A stretch of 64,000 bases of DNA from Portulaca oleracea (lineage: Eukaryota; Streptophyta; Magnoliopsida; Caryophyllales; Portulacaceae), in the NCBI GenBank assembly GCA_029582165.1, contig CM055870.1:45030513-45094512 (forward strand), given 5' to 3'. The translations under genes and the position numbers were made by a program. The notes below the pieces were generated by a model. It did not search any database, had not been told where the DNA came from, and saw nothing but the letters and a program-made list of their open reading frames with translations. Below are positions 1 through 11,745 of the stretch, in pieces (position 1 is the stretch's first letter; each line of letters starts with the position of its first letter).

Positions 1-121
1 GCACGCTTAACTGAAGAGTTCCCAATGGATGAGCTACCATAAAAGAAGGTGCACCTTGGTGATATAAGTAGTCATTTCAATCCTTTTATGTGACACTTAA
101 CTATATACCTGGGGTGTTACA
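1..121. mobile_element. terminal fragment of an LTR
   Basis: The window opens inside a sequence that ends GGGGTGTTACA at 121, a typical LTR 3' end. The next bases read as a decayed LINE. Only one end is visible, so family and orientation are uncertain. Confidence 0.4.
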
Positions 122-1424
122 CTTACCCCAAAATATACCCTAAAAATAACAGGAAAAGGTAAAGAGAAAGTTAAGGTCTCTATTGTTGCAAGTGCTGATG
201 AAGCTGAACCTTTGAGAAAGACCTTTCAAAAAGGGGAGGGGAGTTCCTCTATCCCACCTCCTACTCTTCCTCATTCTTCTTCCACTCTCCCACTTCGCGG
301 TGGGGGGGGGGGGGAGGGGGGTGTGGGTCCACCAGTAATGGTGGTGTTTGCTTGGAGGGTGGCCCTTCCACTCCCTTTTGGGTGAATCCCTCTCCTTCAT
401 TCTCGACCTCTCTTTTGTGCGAAGAAAGTGGTATCCAAGTGCTAGGTGATATGGAAGATGATGCTCTTTTTGAATATGATAATGAGGATGAGATGTTTCT
501 TGATTTGGGAAGAAGGTTTTGGTGCGGGATTATCCTCGAATTTGAAAAAGAAGCGGAAATTTGAGGAAGGTGAGGAATTCTCTTCCCACCCTAAAGAATA
601 GTTCATGATAAGCATAATTTATGTATGTTTTCTTTATTTGAAATTGAATATATTAGTTGATCCATGTGTTTTAATTTGAGTTTAATGCTTCAATGGTGTG
701 AATTAATCCTGATTTTTCATATTATGTTTTGTGATGTTTGTGAAGTTGTTGATCTCATCGTCTCCATTATTTTGCATGTTATGATTGTCATACTACTATT
801 ACTATTTCTTTTTTGATTTATTTAAAACCTATCTAATGAATGGGTTATCTCTTTTGAGGTGATTTATAGCACTTTGACCAATAAGATATTAGTGATTCTT
901 CTTAGTTTTAGTGATTTTGCTCGAGGCTTATTTCTTTTTGCTCGTATTTAATTTATGGTTTAGGGTGCTAATGCTCTTTTTTTTTTTTGTTTTTTTTTGT
1001 CCATTTGGAAGCACAAACATAGGAGAGAATGGAGCCACAAACATAGGATAGTATTTTGAATTTAGCCTTTTTTTTTTGTTTCGGGACCTTGGTGTCCGGT
1101 TGGTGATTTTAATGAGTTACTTGTGTCTTAGGTCTTGTTGTGGACTAGCGCAAGATCCATGTTTTTTTTTTTGCCATCTCAACCTGATCTTAACATGGAT
1201 CGAGCGACAAGCAATTTTCCGTCGCAATTTCCATCGCAATATGACAAGTTTTTAGTAGTATCAGACAAGTCTAGTGGAGTTCTGTTTAATCCTAATAGAA
1301 CCACTTGTCTTTCTAATTTCCTTACGCAAGTAGGTTGTTGGGATGCACATACAATTGGTAGGAACTTTACATGGAAAAAAATCTATTCATGGTCACCGCA
1401 TTTATGAAAATTAGACAGATTTAT
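122..1424 (+). pseudogene. decayed LINE: ORF1 tail and ORF2 endonuclease fragment
   Basis: These are remnants of an L1-type plant LINE. At about 1078-1125 one frame reads GPWCPVGDFNELL, matching the endonuclease motif around GDFNE. At 1339-1424 another frame gives HTIGRNFTW and, past a stop, LDRFI, the next conserved blocks of the exonuclease-endonuclease-phosphatase domain. The acidic and basic stretch at 430-600 (ending FEEGEEFSSHPKE before a TAG) looks like an ORF1 tail. Frames are broken by stops and shifts, and reverse transcriptase is absent because the copy is cut at 1425 by an LTR-like block. The 601-1074 spacer is AT-rich with T-runs and nothing else recognisable. Not functional. Confidence 0.6.
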
Positions 1425-2582
1425 TGTGACGTCCGTACTTTTTTTCACTTTTTTTATATATTATGTGTCATGTTGTCTTAGTTACTAATTTATGATGTTT
1501 AATAACATAAGTGCATATGGTCCATTTGAGTCCATATTGTCCAAAAAGGCCATGCATGTCCATAGCGTCCATATGTGTCCATAAAGTCAATACATCATCA
1601 AGTGTCTTGGTAATGATCATGTTCAAATTAAAGACTTCTTAATAAGGTCATGTTATGGATTAAGCTTAGACTAAATGGAGCTTATCATACATAGGAGGTA
1701 AGGTGGGTAGTCCTCACTACATAACTCCCAAGGAGATGCACCCATAGCTTGAGCTTTCTCCCTTATTCCATTATTAAGGTGATTTATAGTAAGGGAGGGA
1801 AAGTAGTATTTTCTCATTAGTCACTTTTCATGTAGGTTCTTTAATAATGAAAAGTAAACTAGAATCATGTCATAGTAGAAATAGAAATTACATGTACTTA
1901 ATTAGTTTAAGTCTTAGTTCATGTCTTCTTGAAGTAGGCCCTTGGTTCCCATCATCATCCCTTAGCTTCCATGCCTCCGTTTCCTTTGAAGATCTCCCAA
2001 CATCATGCCTTCTTAAAAGGATTCGTACCTAAGAGGGGGACATAAACACGGATTAGCCGAAGCTAAGTATGAAGATTATAACATACCTAACCACATATAT
2101 ACTTACATAACCATATATGAACATACATATACATACCTAAACATGCAAAAACACATGGACGGATATGTTAAGAGTTTAAGGGTGTCCATGGACACCCCTA
2201 GTCCAAAAAAAAAATTGTGATTCTCTAATATGATTAGAAGAAAATTTATTTGTTTGGAGCAAGTGGACACCCTAAAAAAAAGTCTCAAAAAACATAAATA
2301 GGGATGTCCAATTAGTAGTAATCTAAAATGTACCAAATTATTTTTTTAAAAAAAAATTGGTCAATGAGTTGGATATGTGTATGTCAACAACCAATTTCAA
2401 TTTTCTCTCTCAGGTTCCCCATCTTTGTCCAAACATGTTAATTTATTTGTCACTATTTAAGCGCATGATTTATAACTAAAGATGAAATATATAGTGTAAA
2501 CTGGAAGCTAACTCATGCCATAGCCCCAACTCTTCCAATTCAAGTGTATAAGTTTAAGATATATACTTGGTGGACATATTTA

Positions 2583-3036
2583 GGCCCCGTTCTTTTATAC
2601 GGTTGGTTGCGGTACGGTGAGGTGGAAATTTGAAAATTGCAGTGGGTTGGAGAAAGTTATGGTGGAATGTGGAAGGTTGTGGTGGATTGTGGAATGTTGT
2701 GGTGTAAATAATTGTAAGGCACCGTTCTTTTGTGCGTTAACGCACCCAAACGCAACGCAAAATCAATAAAATCTAACGCATGGCAAACGCAAGATAACGC
2801 AACTTATCACAATCTACTATTCACCTCTACTCACCTTTTTATTATTTCCTACCGCAACCCAACGCAACCAAAACGCACCTTATCGAAACGCAAAAGCAAT
2901 GCAACGCAAACTCAACGCACAAAAGAACGGTGCCTAAGTGGGTTGGTAGATTGTGGTGGGTTGTGGTGGAATATGGAAAACTGTGGTGCGTGCGGTATGA
3001 AATCGCATCCAACCAGTCGCATAAAAGAACAGAGCC
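2583..3036. mobile_element. Tourist-like MITE (outer, interrupted)
   Basis: Terminal inverted repeats GGCCCCGTTCTTTTAT and ATAAAAGAACAGAGCC bound a GTGGTGGNTTG-rich body. Relatives with the same GGCCCTGTTCTTTT ends occur at 14558, 16814, 51168 and 62408, where TTA or TAA duplications point to the PIF/Harbinger (Tourist) group. No clear duplication remains here. A second MITE sits inside it at 2718-2934. Confidence 0.65.
2718..2934. mobile_element. Tourist-like MITE nested in another
   Basis: The ends GGCACCGTTCTTTTGTGCG and CGCACAAAAGAACGGTGCC are perfect 19-bp inverted repeats, flanked by TAA at 2715-2717 and 2935-2937. The body is rich in AACGCA repeats, unlike the host MITE, so this is a related but distinct, younger subfamily. 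Confidence 0.8.
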
Positions 3037-6000
3037 TTCTATGACATGAAATTTTGTTAAGCTTGTGAATTGTCATTAAATATTTATTTTTATTATTTTA
3101 AGTTTTATTTTTAAATTTTAAATTTTTTTGAAAGTACTAATTATCAAATAACAAGTACATTGGACACCTCTAAATTGCATGGCTAGATCCGCCACTGCAT
3201 AAACATACATACACATAAACATAACCATACATAAATATTAACATACATAAACTTAACCATACATAATCATTAATATACATACATAAACATGCATATGTAC
3301 AATATCATGATCCTTGTGTGCATATGCTCCATGACCTAGATGCCTAATGCTCATAAAACGGCTTGACCAAGCACTTGGATGTTCATGACGCCCCTATGAG
3401 ATTTCATAGTGAGGATCATCATACCATAAACCATGATGCCTACAGGACTTAATGGTACCACTTATCATACTATGTCATACTACCCATGGGACTTGGGGAG
3501 TCATAAAAGAAACATAGAAGGTTCACAAAGGAACCATAGGAGAACTATATAAGAACCATAGAAAGATGATAAAAGGACCATAAAAGGATCATAAAAGACC
3601 CATAGGGAGCTCATAAAAGGACCATGAAAGAACCATAGAAGGATCATAAAATGAGTGTGCCTTATAGACCATCACTCTTGCCCGGTAGGACTTAAAGAAC
3701 CATATACCCAAGGGGACTTACTAAAGATGATTCAAAATCATCTTACTACATGCCATGAATGCATGAAATGCTAAATGATGCAATGAACACATAGAACGTG
3801 TATTATAACTTTAATCGTTAGTTAGTACCACAATCATCTCCATAGAACTTGTCATAATAGCTTAATATCTTGTGGTGGCATCATAAAGTAGCACCATAAA
3901 CTTAAATCATAAGTATCATAAAGTAGCATCATAACCTTAAATCATAAATATTATAAAGTAGCATTATAAGTAGTATCATAAACTTAGAATCATATATCTC
4001 TTTGTCCTATAACCATGGTAACATCAAGATTATCACATAAAAGATGGAATAATATTACTTGATTTCATAAAATACTTTATCATGGACTTGGTAGCAAAAG
4101 TTAGTATCATCAACTTGTAATATCATACTTCACATACATCATGAACACATAAAAATATAAACCTCATCAAATGTAAATAATTAATTAAATAAACTTCGCA
4201 TAAATATAATGATTTTCAGCCCTTATGACCCTCTCTTAGGCACTTAGCACACAGCCATTTGGGGCTGAAAGTCTAGATCTCCATATCTTGACTTCCTTGG
4301 TGTTTTTGGGTATCCTGAAAATTAGACTATTTAACTATAATTAGAACCATAATCCTACATAAAAAGCATTCATTAGCTTTTTATTTTAGTCAATTTTATT
4401 TTATTTTGAGCTACTGGAATTTACAAAGAAATGATTCTAGCTTTTCCTTGGGTTATAGCAAATGTGTAATTAAAAGACAACTTACTTTCAATTTCAAATA
4501 AAGCTACTTTTAACAAATAATTAAATCTTTAGTCTTATAACTCTTTTACAAGTGGTTTTGTAGCTAAAACATGAAGAAATCAGCTCAAAACATTCCATTT
4601 CCAGAAAAGAGGCAAAAATCGTTTTGGGGCAGAAAATCAGTTTTTGCCCGGTTTTGTTTATTTTTGTTCTCCCTCTATACAAATGCTTTTAAGGAGATTC
4701 AAATTGGAAAAGTTCCATTTATGAGTCTAGTTTGACCCCATATTTGTATTTTATTTTTAAGAGTTACCAAATAATACAGGTTTTACAAAATCCGAACCTA
4801 TGTCAGAATAGATACGAATCTGGAAAGGGTCTGGTTTTTGCTCTATAACTCACTGCCCTTATATTTTATTTTATTTTTGCAAAACAAATTTTTAGTGGGT
4901 TTCTAGGCATATTAACCTAAATATTTCATGAGGAAAAATTTTCCAAAATATGTTTTTATCTTGGTGTTATTTTGAGTCCAAAAAACCCGGAAACTTGGTT
5001 GTTTAAGCAAGAAAAACTCATCTTATGAACATCCATGGCTGAATCTCATGAGGCTTTTAATGAACATTTTTTTCAAGTTTTTAAGACCATTTTAACACCT
5101 AAAACAAGAGTAAAAATATGAAATTCAGATTTAGGCAAAATGAGTATCATTTTAAGTGGTTTTTAGCCATTTCCCAGTTTTTAGAGCAACTCTTCTTCTT
5201 GTTTCTTAAATCTAACATGAAGGCTGGAAATTTTGAAATAAAAAAAGACCTTTGTGGATAACTAGAATGGATGGAAAAAATTCCTTGGATACTTGATAAT
5301 AAAGCTCCCTTTTTACTCCTCTCTTCACTTCTTTATGTATATCCTTTAAGGGTGAAGAGAATATAACGTTTGTGAATATTGAGGTTCTTGGGCTGATTTG
5401 GGATGAATAAGGGTATATATAATATGTGGAGGAAGGGGTTGGCTGACTAGAGAGAGAAAGAGAGGATTTGGATGGATTATTGAGTGTTAAACTCAACATA
5501 ATATAATGAAGATCATGTAGGATTTATGCTAGAGTCTAGTGTAATGATGCTCTAGGGATTTATTTAGATTTCTAAGGCAACAAAAATCATGGGCAAAAAA
5601 AACCATTGCTGCATAATTGAGGGAAGAGAGGGGTTTTTCTTTTATTTTAACTTTTGATTATAGACTCCTAGATGTTTCTCTACAACTCTACCAACAATAA
5701 CTCATTTCATTTAATCATTTAATAGGTAATGAACTGATTTTTTTGCCGTTCTTTTTCCCATAGGTAGCATCTCATTAGGGGATTACTACAAATAATTTTG
5801 CTAATTAAAAACTTACAACTTTATTTGGTAGATAAAATTCCCAAAAATTCCATTTGCAAAATTTATGCGCTTCTTAATTTTTGAACCACAAAGGTATGTA
5901 TATCTTGACATAATTGTCATGTTGTATGAATAAATATTACTAAAAGGTATCCTTATTTGACCCTTGTCATATAGTACCGGTCTTTTATGTTATTTCATGG

Positions 6001-6115
6001 GTCCGGATTTTCTTGATACACATACTTTTCAAAGGTAATCTCATAAAAATTCTCCCAACAATGACTATTGCTTATAAACACATTTTGTTTAAGAAAATAT
6101 TATGGGGGTGTGACA

Positions 6116-7432
6116 GCTAGGAGGAGGTTTTAGAGGAGCTTCAGAAATCCGAATAGCCCTAGAAGGAGGAGGAGGCCCTTTTGAAAAAGGCCCAAATCGA
6201 CCTCTCTTTTTTGGGGCAACCAAGATCCGCTCCCCATCAAATAGACCCTCATTATATCCAGTAGAACGGAACTTTTCAACCATTACTTCCAGCTTATGGG
6301 AAGCTGGAAGATTTGGACATAATTCAAGCAAGTAGTCATTTTCACCACACAGGGCACAAGTATCATATAAACCTTCGTAAGTTATAGAAACTTGGAAGGT
6401 TCGCCAAGGAGTAGGGACCGAGATAGAAATAGGAAGAGTGCAGCTCAGGACTATATTAATACATAAGCAAGCAAATCTACCCTTTTCATGCATCAACATA
6501 ATATAGTCAATTCTGATAACCAATCCAATATATTTAACAATACGTTTGAGAGTAGCTTCTGCCCAAAATTCCTAAGGCAGTCGATACAAGCGAATCCCTT
6601 GATAATATGGGTTAAAATGGATGTATACAGATCAAAGAAAAGTTGCCATAAATGAAAAGCAAAATTGAGACCCCGAGCAAACCATGACTGATTCTACTAC
6701 ACATATTCTTTGTCAGCCAAAGAAACAAATTTGATAAGAATCCAACCAACCCATATATCCATAAAGTCAACTAACCCATGAGCATTCTTCCAATCATTTT
6801 TCATTTTGCTAATAATTGTCGATAAAGACACTGGATCCCCCCATAATTTTGCCACCAAACAAAGATAAGTAAGCTCTTCTAAAGAAGAAGCATCACCCAA
6901 ATTAAGGAAGATAAATTCATCATCATCACTATCAATAGGAGTAGGAGAAGCAACCAGACTCAATGACTCTGAAGGATTCGGATTCTGGGGATGGTAAATT
7001 TGAATCCCAGGTTCGTTGTTAACAACATGATGTGAATTGTCAGTTTGCACTCCAAACCGGACATGGTCGAAGTAAGAGTGGTTGGGGCCTGGAAGGTTTC
7101 ATAGATGATTTCTAACCTGTCTAGAATCTAGGTTAGTCGAAGGATGCCTATCATTGGTAGGGGGTTCATTACTGAGAATTTAAGAACCATGGAAAGTTTC
7201 ATTTTGAGAGGTGGAAGCAAGAGTGGCAATAGACAACAGAAGGAAGAAAAACCACACACGATTCATCAATGAAAAGGGAGTGAAGTGCAAAACAGATCGA
7301 GTAAAGCCCATAATATATAGCTTTAGTTCCCTAAAGCGGAGATCATAGGAAAAGCAAATTACCTAGGTAAAATTTAGTTTATTGAAAATAATATGCACAT
7401 AGGGATTAAAATCAATATCAATCCAGAAGAAA
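6116..7432 (-). pseudogene. LINE ORF1 remnant (DUF4283 plus zinc knuckle)
   Basis: On the minus strand broken frames match the ORF1 (nucleic-acid-binding) protein of plant LINEs. From 7050 downward there is an N-terminal acidic stretch, then LSTIISKMKNDWK (DUF4283-like), then IRLYRLP..EFWAEATLKRI, VIRIDYIMLMHEKGRFACLC, and a CCHC-type knuckle CALCGENDYLLELC. The knuckle has Tyr in place of the zinc-binding His. Stops and shifts separate the blocks at about 6530-6690. It is cut at 6115 by the LTR-like block, and upstream by the copia insertion at 7438; the 5' part resumes at 13046. The family call is fairly secure; the copy is dead. Confidence 0.65.
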
Positions 7433-7437
7433 AATGG

Positions 7438-8107
7438 TGTTGGATATATTTCAAGAGTATAAGACAATTATATAGCCTAAAGATTAAAGTATAGCTAGTA
7501 TAAGGATCATATATAAGTGAAACAACAAGAATATGATCAACACGGGTGAAACAGGAAGCAACACGGGTCGCGTTGCCTTCCAGAGAGCAAGGAAACAATT
7601 CCTGCGCTCAACATGGGTCGTGTTGGATCAACACGGGTCGTGTTGAAGGCAGGATTGTATTAATTGCTAATGGCTATATGATTTTGTGTAATTAGTACTT
7701 GATATCGTCATTAAGCACGATTATGCTGAGATTACAACAGCTATATGACTTGACTTGGTCAAGGTCATATTAAGGACATAATCTCATCATTAAGGCTCTT
7801 GATTACCCTTTGACTAGGGTATCCTAAGTGGGTGGTAATCTCCTATAAATAGGAGACATCCTAGGCTATTTGAGACACACCATTCTAAGCTAATCACAAC
7901 CTCACTCTTGTCTAGACTGCAGCTATACTAGAGTGATTCAAGTGAGAATCTATTTCTTGAGTGTTACAAGTGCTAAGTTTTATCCCTTTGAACATTTACG
8001 GTATAGTAAATAGTTCTTAAGGAAAGTGAGTTCAAGGCCACAACTCTTAGCGTTATCCAAGCGAGGTTCCATTGTTTTATATACCGTTCACTCCCTTTCC
8101 TCCAACA
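7438..8107 (+). repeat. 5' LTR of the copia element at 7.4 kb
   Basis: 670 bp, TGTTGG...CCAACA. U3 contains near-palindromic units of the form CAACACGGGTCGTGTTG (two adjacent copies at 7609-7646, degenerate ones at 7546-7576). A TATA box lies at 7844. The 3' LTR is 40 bp longer because it has two more palindrome units. Confidence 0.95.
7844..7851 (+). promoter_or_regulatory. TATA box of the copia 5' LTR
   Basis: TATAAATA inside CCTATAAATAGGAG, about 260 bp before the LTR end and conserved in the 3' LTR (12782-12789). Transcription would start near 7875, making R-U5 about 230 nt. Confidence 0.65.
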
Positions 8108-8109
8108 AT

Positions 8110-8124
8110 CTTAAGAACTATTTA
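8110..8124 (+). promoter_or_regulatory. primer-binding position, complementary to the element's own LTR
   Basis: The 15 bases two nucleotides after the LTR end read CTTAAGAACTATTTA. They are the exact reverse complement of 8007-8021 (TAAATAGTTCTTAAG) in U5. They do not begin with TGG and do not resemble the initiator-Met site seen in the other copia element here. Position and spacing are those of a primer-binding site. Self-priming is an inference. Confidence 0.6.
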
Positions 8125-8127
8125 GGA

Positions 8128-8842
8128 ATGGCCTCGCTACGTGATATGTCTAGCAACTTCCAAAAGCTAGAGCGCTTTGAAGGAGTGGATTTCCGGCGTT
8201 GGCAAAGCAAGATGCATTTCTTGCTAACGACTCTCAATGTGGCATATGTGCTTAACATTGAGATCTCTCCCAAGGTGAATCAAGAACCGTCGGCCAAGAA
8301 GGTGACAACCGAGGAGTCTCCAAAAGAGGATGCAATTGTCAAGAGTTCCACGGGAGATGGGAGTAACGATCAAATAAAGACGTCCGTGGAAGATGCGGAG
8401 GCTACTCGGCAAAGGCTCAAGATGGAGAATGATGACTACATTTGTAGAGGATGCATTCTCAACGGGATGAGCAACACCCTCTTCGATGTGTATCAACATG
8501 TGGAGACGGCAAAGAAGCTTTGGGAGATGCTTGAAGCTAAGTACATGTCGGAAGATGCGTCAAGTAAGAATTTTCTTGTTAGTCAATTCATGAAATTTAA
8601 GATGGATGATAATAGGAAAATTCTAGACCAATTCCATGAGATTCAACGTATTTTAAGTAACTTCAAGCAACACAATTTGAACATGGATGAAACCATAATC
8701 GTATCCTCTATTAATGACAAGCTACCTTCTTCTTGAAATGAAACTGAAAGGCCTACAAGAGGCTATGTCTCTTGAAGGTTTGGCTAACCATCTTCGGATT
8801 GAAGAGGAGTTATGCCTACAAGATGGTACCAAAGAGCAATCT
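8128..8842 (+). pseudogene. copia gag, truncated
   Basis: The reading frame opens at ATG 8128, three bases after the primer position; an apparent upstream extension begins with GTG and lies in the LTR. The product starts MASLRDMSS and resembles the UBN2-type Gag of plant copia elements, with FEGVDFRRWQSKMHFLL, a LWEMLEAKY block and DKLPSS. A TGA at 8734-8736 stands where the family has Trp. After a frameshift the family sequence resumes (LANHLRIEEEL). It ends abruptly near 8842, where it joins pre-integrase sequence: the CCHC zinc knuckle and the aspartic protease expected next are missing. The Gag would have formed the virus-like particle. Not functional. Confidence 0.85.
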
Positions 8843-11745
8843 ACTTTTAAATGATGTGTATTTAGCTCCGGAAGTATGTAAGAATCTTGTATCCGGTTAT
8901 CTCCTTAGCAAGTTTGGTTTTATGCAAGTTTATGATGGAGATAATTATGTACTTTCCAAGGGTGGGACTTTTGTAGGGAAGGGATATGCTTATGGGGAGA
9001 TGTTTAAATTGAATGCGAAAAGTAATAAAGATGGCATGATTTCCGCTTATATGCATGTGTCTACTTTGAATAAGTCTTTTCTATGACATGCTAGATTAGG
9101 ACATGTGAACTTTTCAAAGTTGAAAGAAATGTCTAATCTTGATTTGATTCCTAAGTTGAATAATGACATAGAAAAGTGTAAGACATGCATGCTTAATAAA
9201 ATCACCAAAAGTTCATTCTCAAGTGTTAAAAGAACTTCTAAATTGCTTGATTTAATTCATAGTGATTTAGGAGATTTTCATTGTACACCTTCAATAGGTG
9301 GTAAGAAGTATTATGTGACATTCATTGATGATTATTCTAGATATTGTCAAGTTTATCTTTTGAATTCTGAAGATGAAACACTTGAAAAGTTTAGAGTTTA
9401 CAACACTAGAAGTGAACTTCAATGTGAGACCTTGATTAAAACTTTAAGATCCGATAGGGGAGGGGAATATTATGATCCAAAGTTTTTCCTCGAAACGGGC
9501 ATTGTTCATGAGACAACCGCCCCGTATACACCACAACAAAATGGGGTTGCGAAAAGGAAAAATAGAACTTTAAAAGAAATGGTGAATTCTATGTTGTCAA
9601 ACTCCGGTTTAAGTAATGGTGTTTGGGGTGAAGCCATGTTAACGGCTTGTTATATTTTGAATAGAGTTCCATTCAAAGGGGAATTCTAGTACCCCATATG
9701 AGTTATGGAATAAAAGAAAGCCAAGTCTTAAGTATTTTAAGATTTGGGGTTGTAGGGCTATTGAAAGAGTCCCGGAACCTAAGAAAAGAAAATTAGGTGA
9801 AAGAGGAATTGAGTGCATCTTTATAGGCTATGCTCAAGATAGCAAAGCTTATAGGTTTTTGGTGGTTGAGCCAAATGAGTACATTTCGGTGAATACCGTA
9901 ATGGAATCAATAGATGCAATTTTTGATGAGACTAGGTTCTCTTAAATTCATAGACCTAAAAATGTAATTCAAGATATTGTTCCTATAATTGAGCCTCAAG
10001 ATGAAAATCATGAGGGTATATCCGTACAAGATGATCTTCCAACTAGTGAGGTTATTCATGATGAAGAAGATGAAAGTATTGAGTTAAGAAGGAGTAAAAG
10101 ATCAAGGAAACCAAAAGACTTTGGTTCGGACTTCTATGTTTATTTAGTAGAAGGTTCAAGGGACTCAGTTGAAAGTGAGACCCTATGTATGTACAACATA
10201 GATAAGGATCCTAAAACTTTTAAAGAAGCTATGCAATCTCATGATGCTTCTTTGTGGAAAGAAGCGGTACAAGATGAGATTGATTCAATAATGGAAAACA
10301 ATGTTTGGATATTGGTTGACCTTCCTCCGGGAAGTAAACCAATTACTTCTAAGTGGATCTTTAAAAGGAAAAGGAAAGTAGATGGTACCGTTGAGAGGTA
10401 TAAAGCTCGGTTGGTTGTAAGGGGCTTTACTCAAAAGTACGGTATTGACTACTTTGATACATATGCACCGGTGGCTAGGATAGCTTCAATACGTGTATTG
10501 ATAGCTTTAGCCACTATCCATAAGCTAGTTATCCATCAAATGGATGTCAAAACGGCATTCTTAAATGGGGAACTAGAAGAGGAGGTGTATATGGAACAAC
10601 CCGAAGGGTTTGTTGTTGAAGGTCAAGAAAAGAAAGTTTGTATATTTATAAGGTCCTTATATGGACTTAAGCAAGCACCTAAGCAATGGCATCAAAAGTT
10701 TGATGAAGTAGTGCTTTCAAGTGGTTATAAGATCAATGAATCGGATAAGTGCATATACTCTAAATTTGAAAATGGAAAAGGGGTGATTATATGCCTATAC
10801 GTTGATGACATGTTGATCTTCGGGACCAACATGGAACAAGTTAATAAGACCAAAGAATTTCTATCCTCAAAGTTCTCTATGAAGGACATTGGTGAAGCGG
10901 ATGTAATTCTCGGTATTAAGATCATTAGAAATAATGATAAGATAAGTTTATCTCAAGAGCATTACATTGAGAAAATATTGAACAAGTTTGGAGGTGATAA
11001 GTTATATCCAGCTGTAACTCCATATGATTCAAATAAGAAACTAGAGAAAAATTTGAGTTCTCCGGTTAATCAACTTGAGTATGCTAAGTTGATTGGAAGT
11101 CTCATGTATGCTATGACAAGTACAAGGCCAGACATTGCTTATGCAATTGGTATGTTAAGTAGGTTTACAAGTAATCTGAGTAATATGCATTGGTTTGCAA
11201 TTCGGAGAGTATTAAGATATTTAGCTGGTACTAAAAGTTATCAACTCACATATAAAGAAGAACCTTCGGTATTAGAAGGTTACTCGGACGCGAGTTGGAT
11301 TAATAAAGGAGATTTCTCTTCTACCAGTGGATGGGTGTTCCTTTTAGGAGGTGGAGCGGTTTCTTGGGGTTCTAAGAAACAGGCTAACATAGCGGACTCC
11401 ACTATGTCTTCGGAATTAGTAGCATTATATGCTGCTTGTAAGGAAGCAGAATGGTTAAGGAACTTATTATTGGAAATACCGGTTTGGTATAAGCCAATGG
11501 CTCCTATCTCAATTCATTGTGATAGCAAGTCTACTCTTGATGTAGTATATAGTCATGTCTACAATGGCAAGTCAAGGCATATTGGTTTAAGACATGCTTA
11601 CATACATCAACTTATAAGGGATGGATCGACTCTAAGTTATGTCAAATCAAAAGAAAATATAGCCGATTCTTTAACCAAAGGATTGACTAAAGATTTGATA
11701 ATAAGTACTTCAAAGGGGATGGGTTGTAGCTCAAGGTACTACTAA
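8843..11745 (+). pseudogene. copia pol (integrase, reverse transcriptase, RNase H), broken
   Basis: Domains in order: GAG-pre-integrase (8843-9190) with HARLGH and CKTC of the integrase HHCC finger; integrase core (9240-9690) with DLIHSDLG and LRSDRGGEY; a linker with RSKRSRKPKD (10087-10116); reverse transcriptase (10280-11000) with KARLVVRGFTQ, MDVKTAFLNG and the catalytic YVDD; RNase H (11270-11730) with YSDASW, SSELVAL and HCDSKS. Defects: TGA at 9084-9086 in place of Trp before HARLGH; Lys in place of the catalytic Glu in QQNGVAKRK; a frameshift near 9685 followed by the family sequence in another frame; TAA at 9942-9944. The last 518 codons (10189-11745) are open. It would have copied RNA into cDNA and integrated it. 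Lineage not assigned, possibly Tork-like. Confidence 0.92.

Larger units (their letters stand above)
1425..6115 (-). mobile_element. candidate long solo LTR (4.7 kb)
   Basis: The block starts TGTGACGTCC and ends GGGGTGTGACA, giving LTR-like TG...CA ends and short inverted termini. On the minus strand a TATA-like run (about 5413-5423) is followed by a CT-rich leader-like region (5440-5500), the same layout as the better supported solo LTR at 46.5-50.2 kb. No gag or pol is seen. It holds two Tourist-like MITEs (2583-3036), a dispersed repeat around 2180-3200 that ends with a 'gcagtggcggatctagc'-type terminus on the minus strand, and a run of short degenerate AACCATA/GAAGG repeats at 3480-3660. 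No 5-bp target duplication is visible (TTTAT versus GCTAG), and the flanking LINE pieces face opposite ways, so the locus was probably rearranged. It could be two unrelated ends. Confidence 0.42.

Noticed and set aside
5212..5499. 95-codon minus-strand ORF
   Set aside because: Pyrimidine-rich leader of an LTR-like block; low-complexity Ser/Pro/Tyr product.
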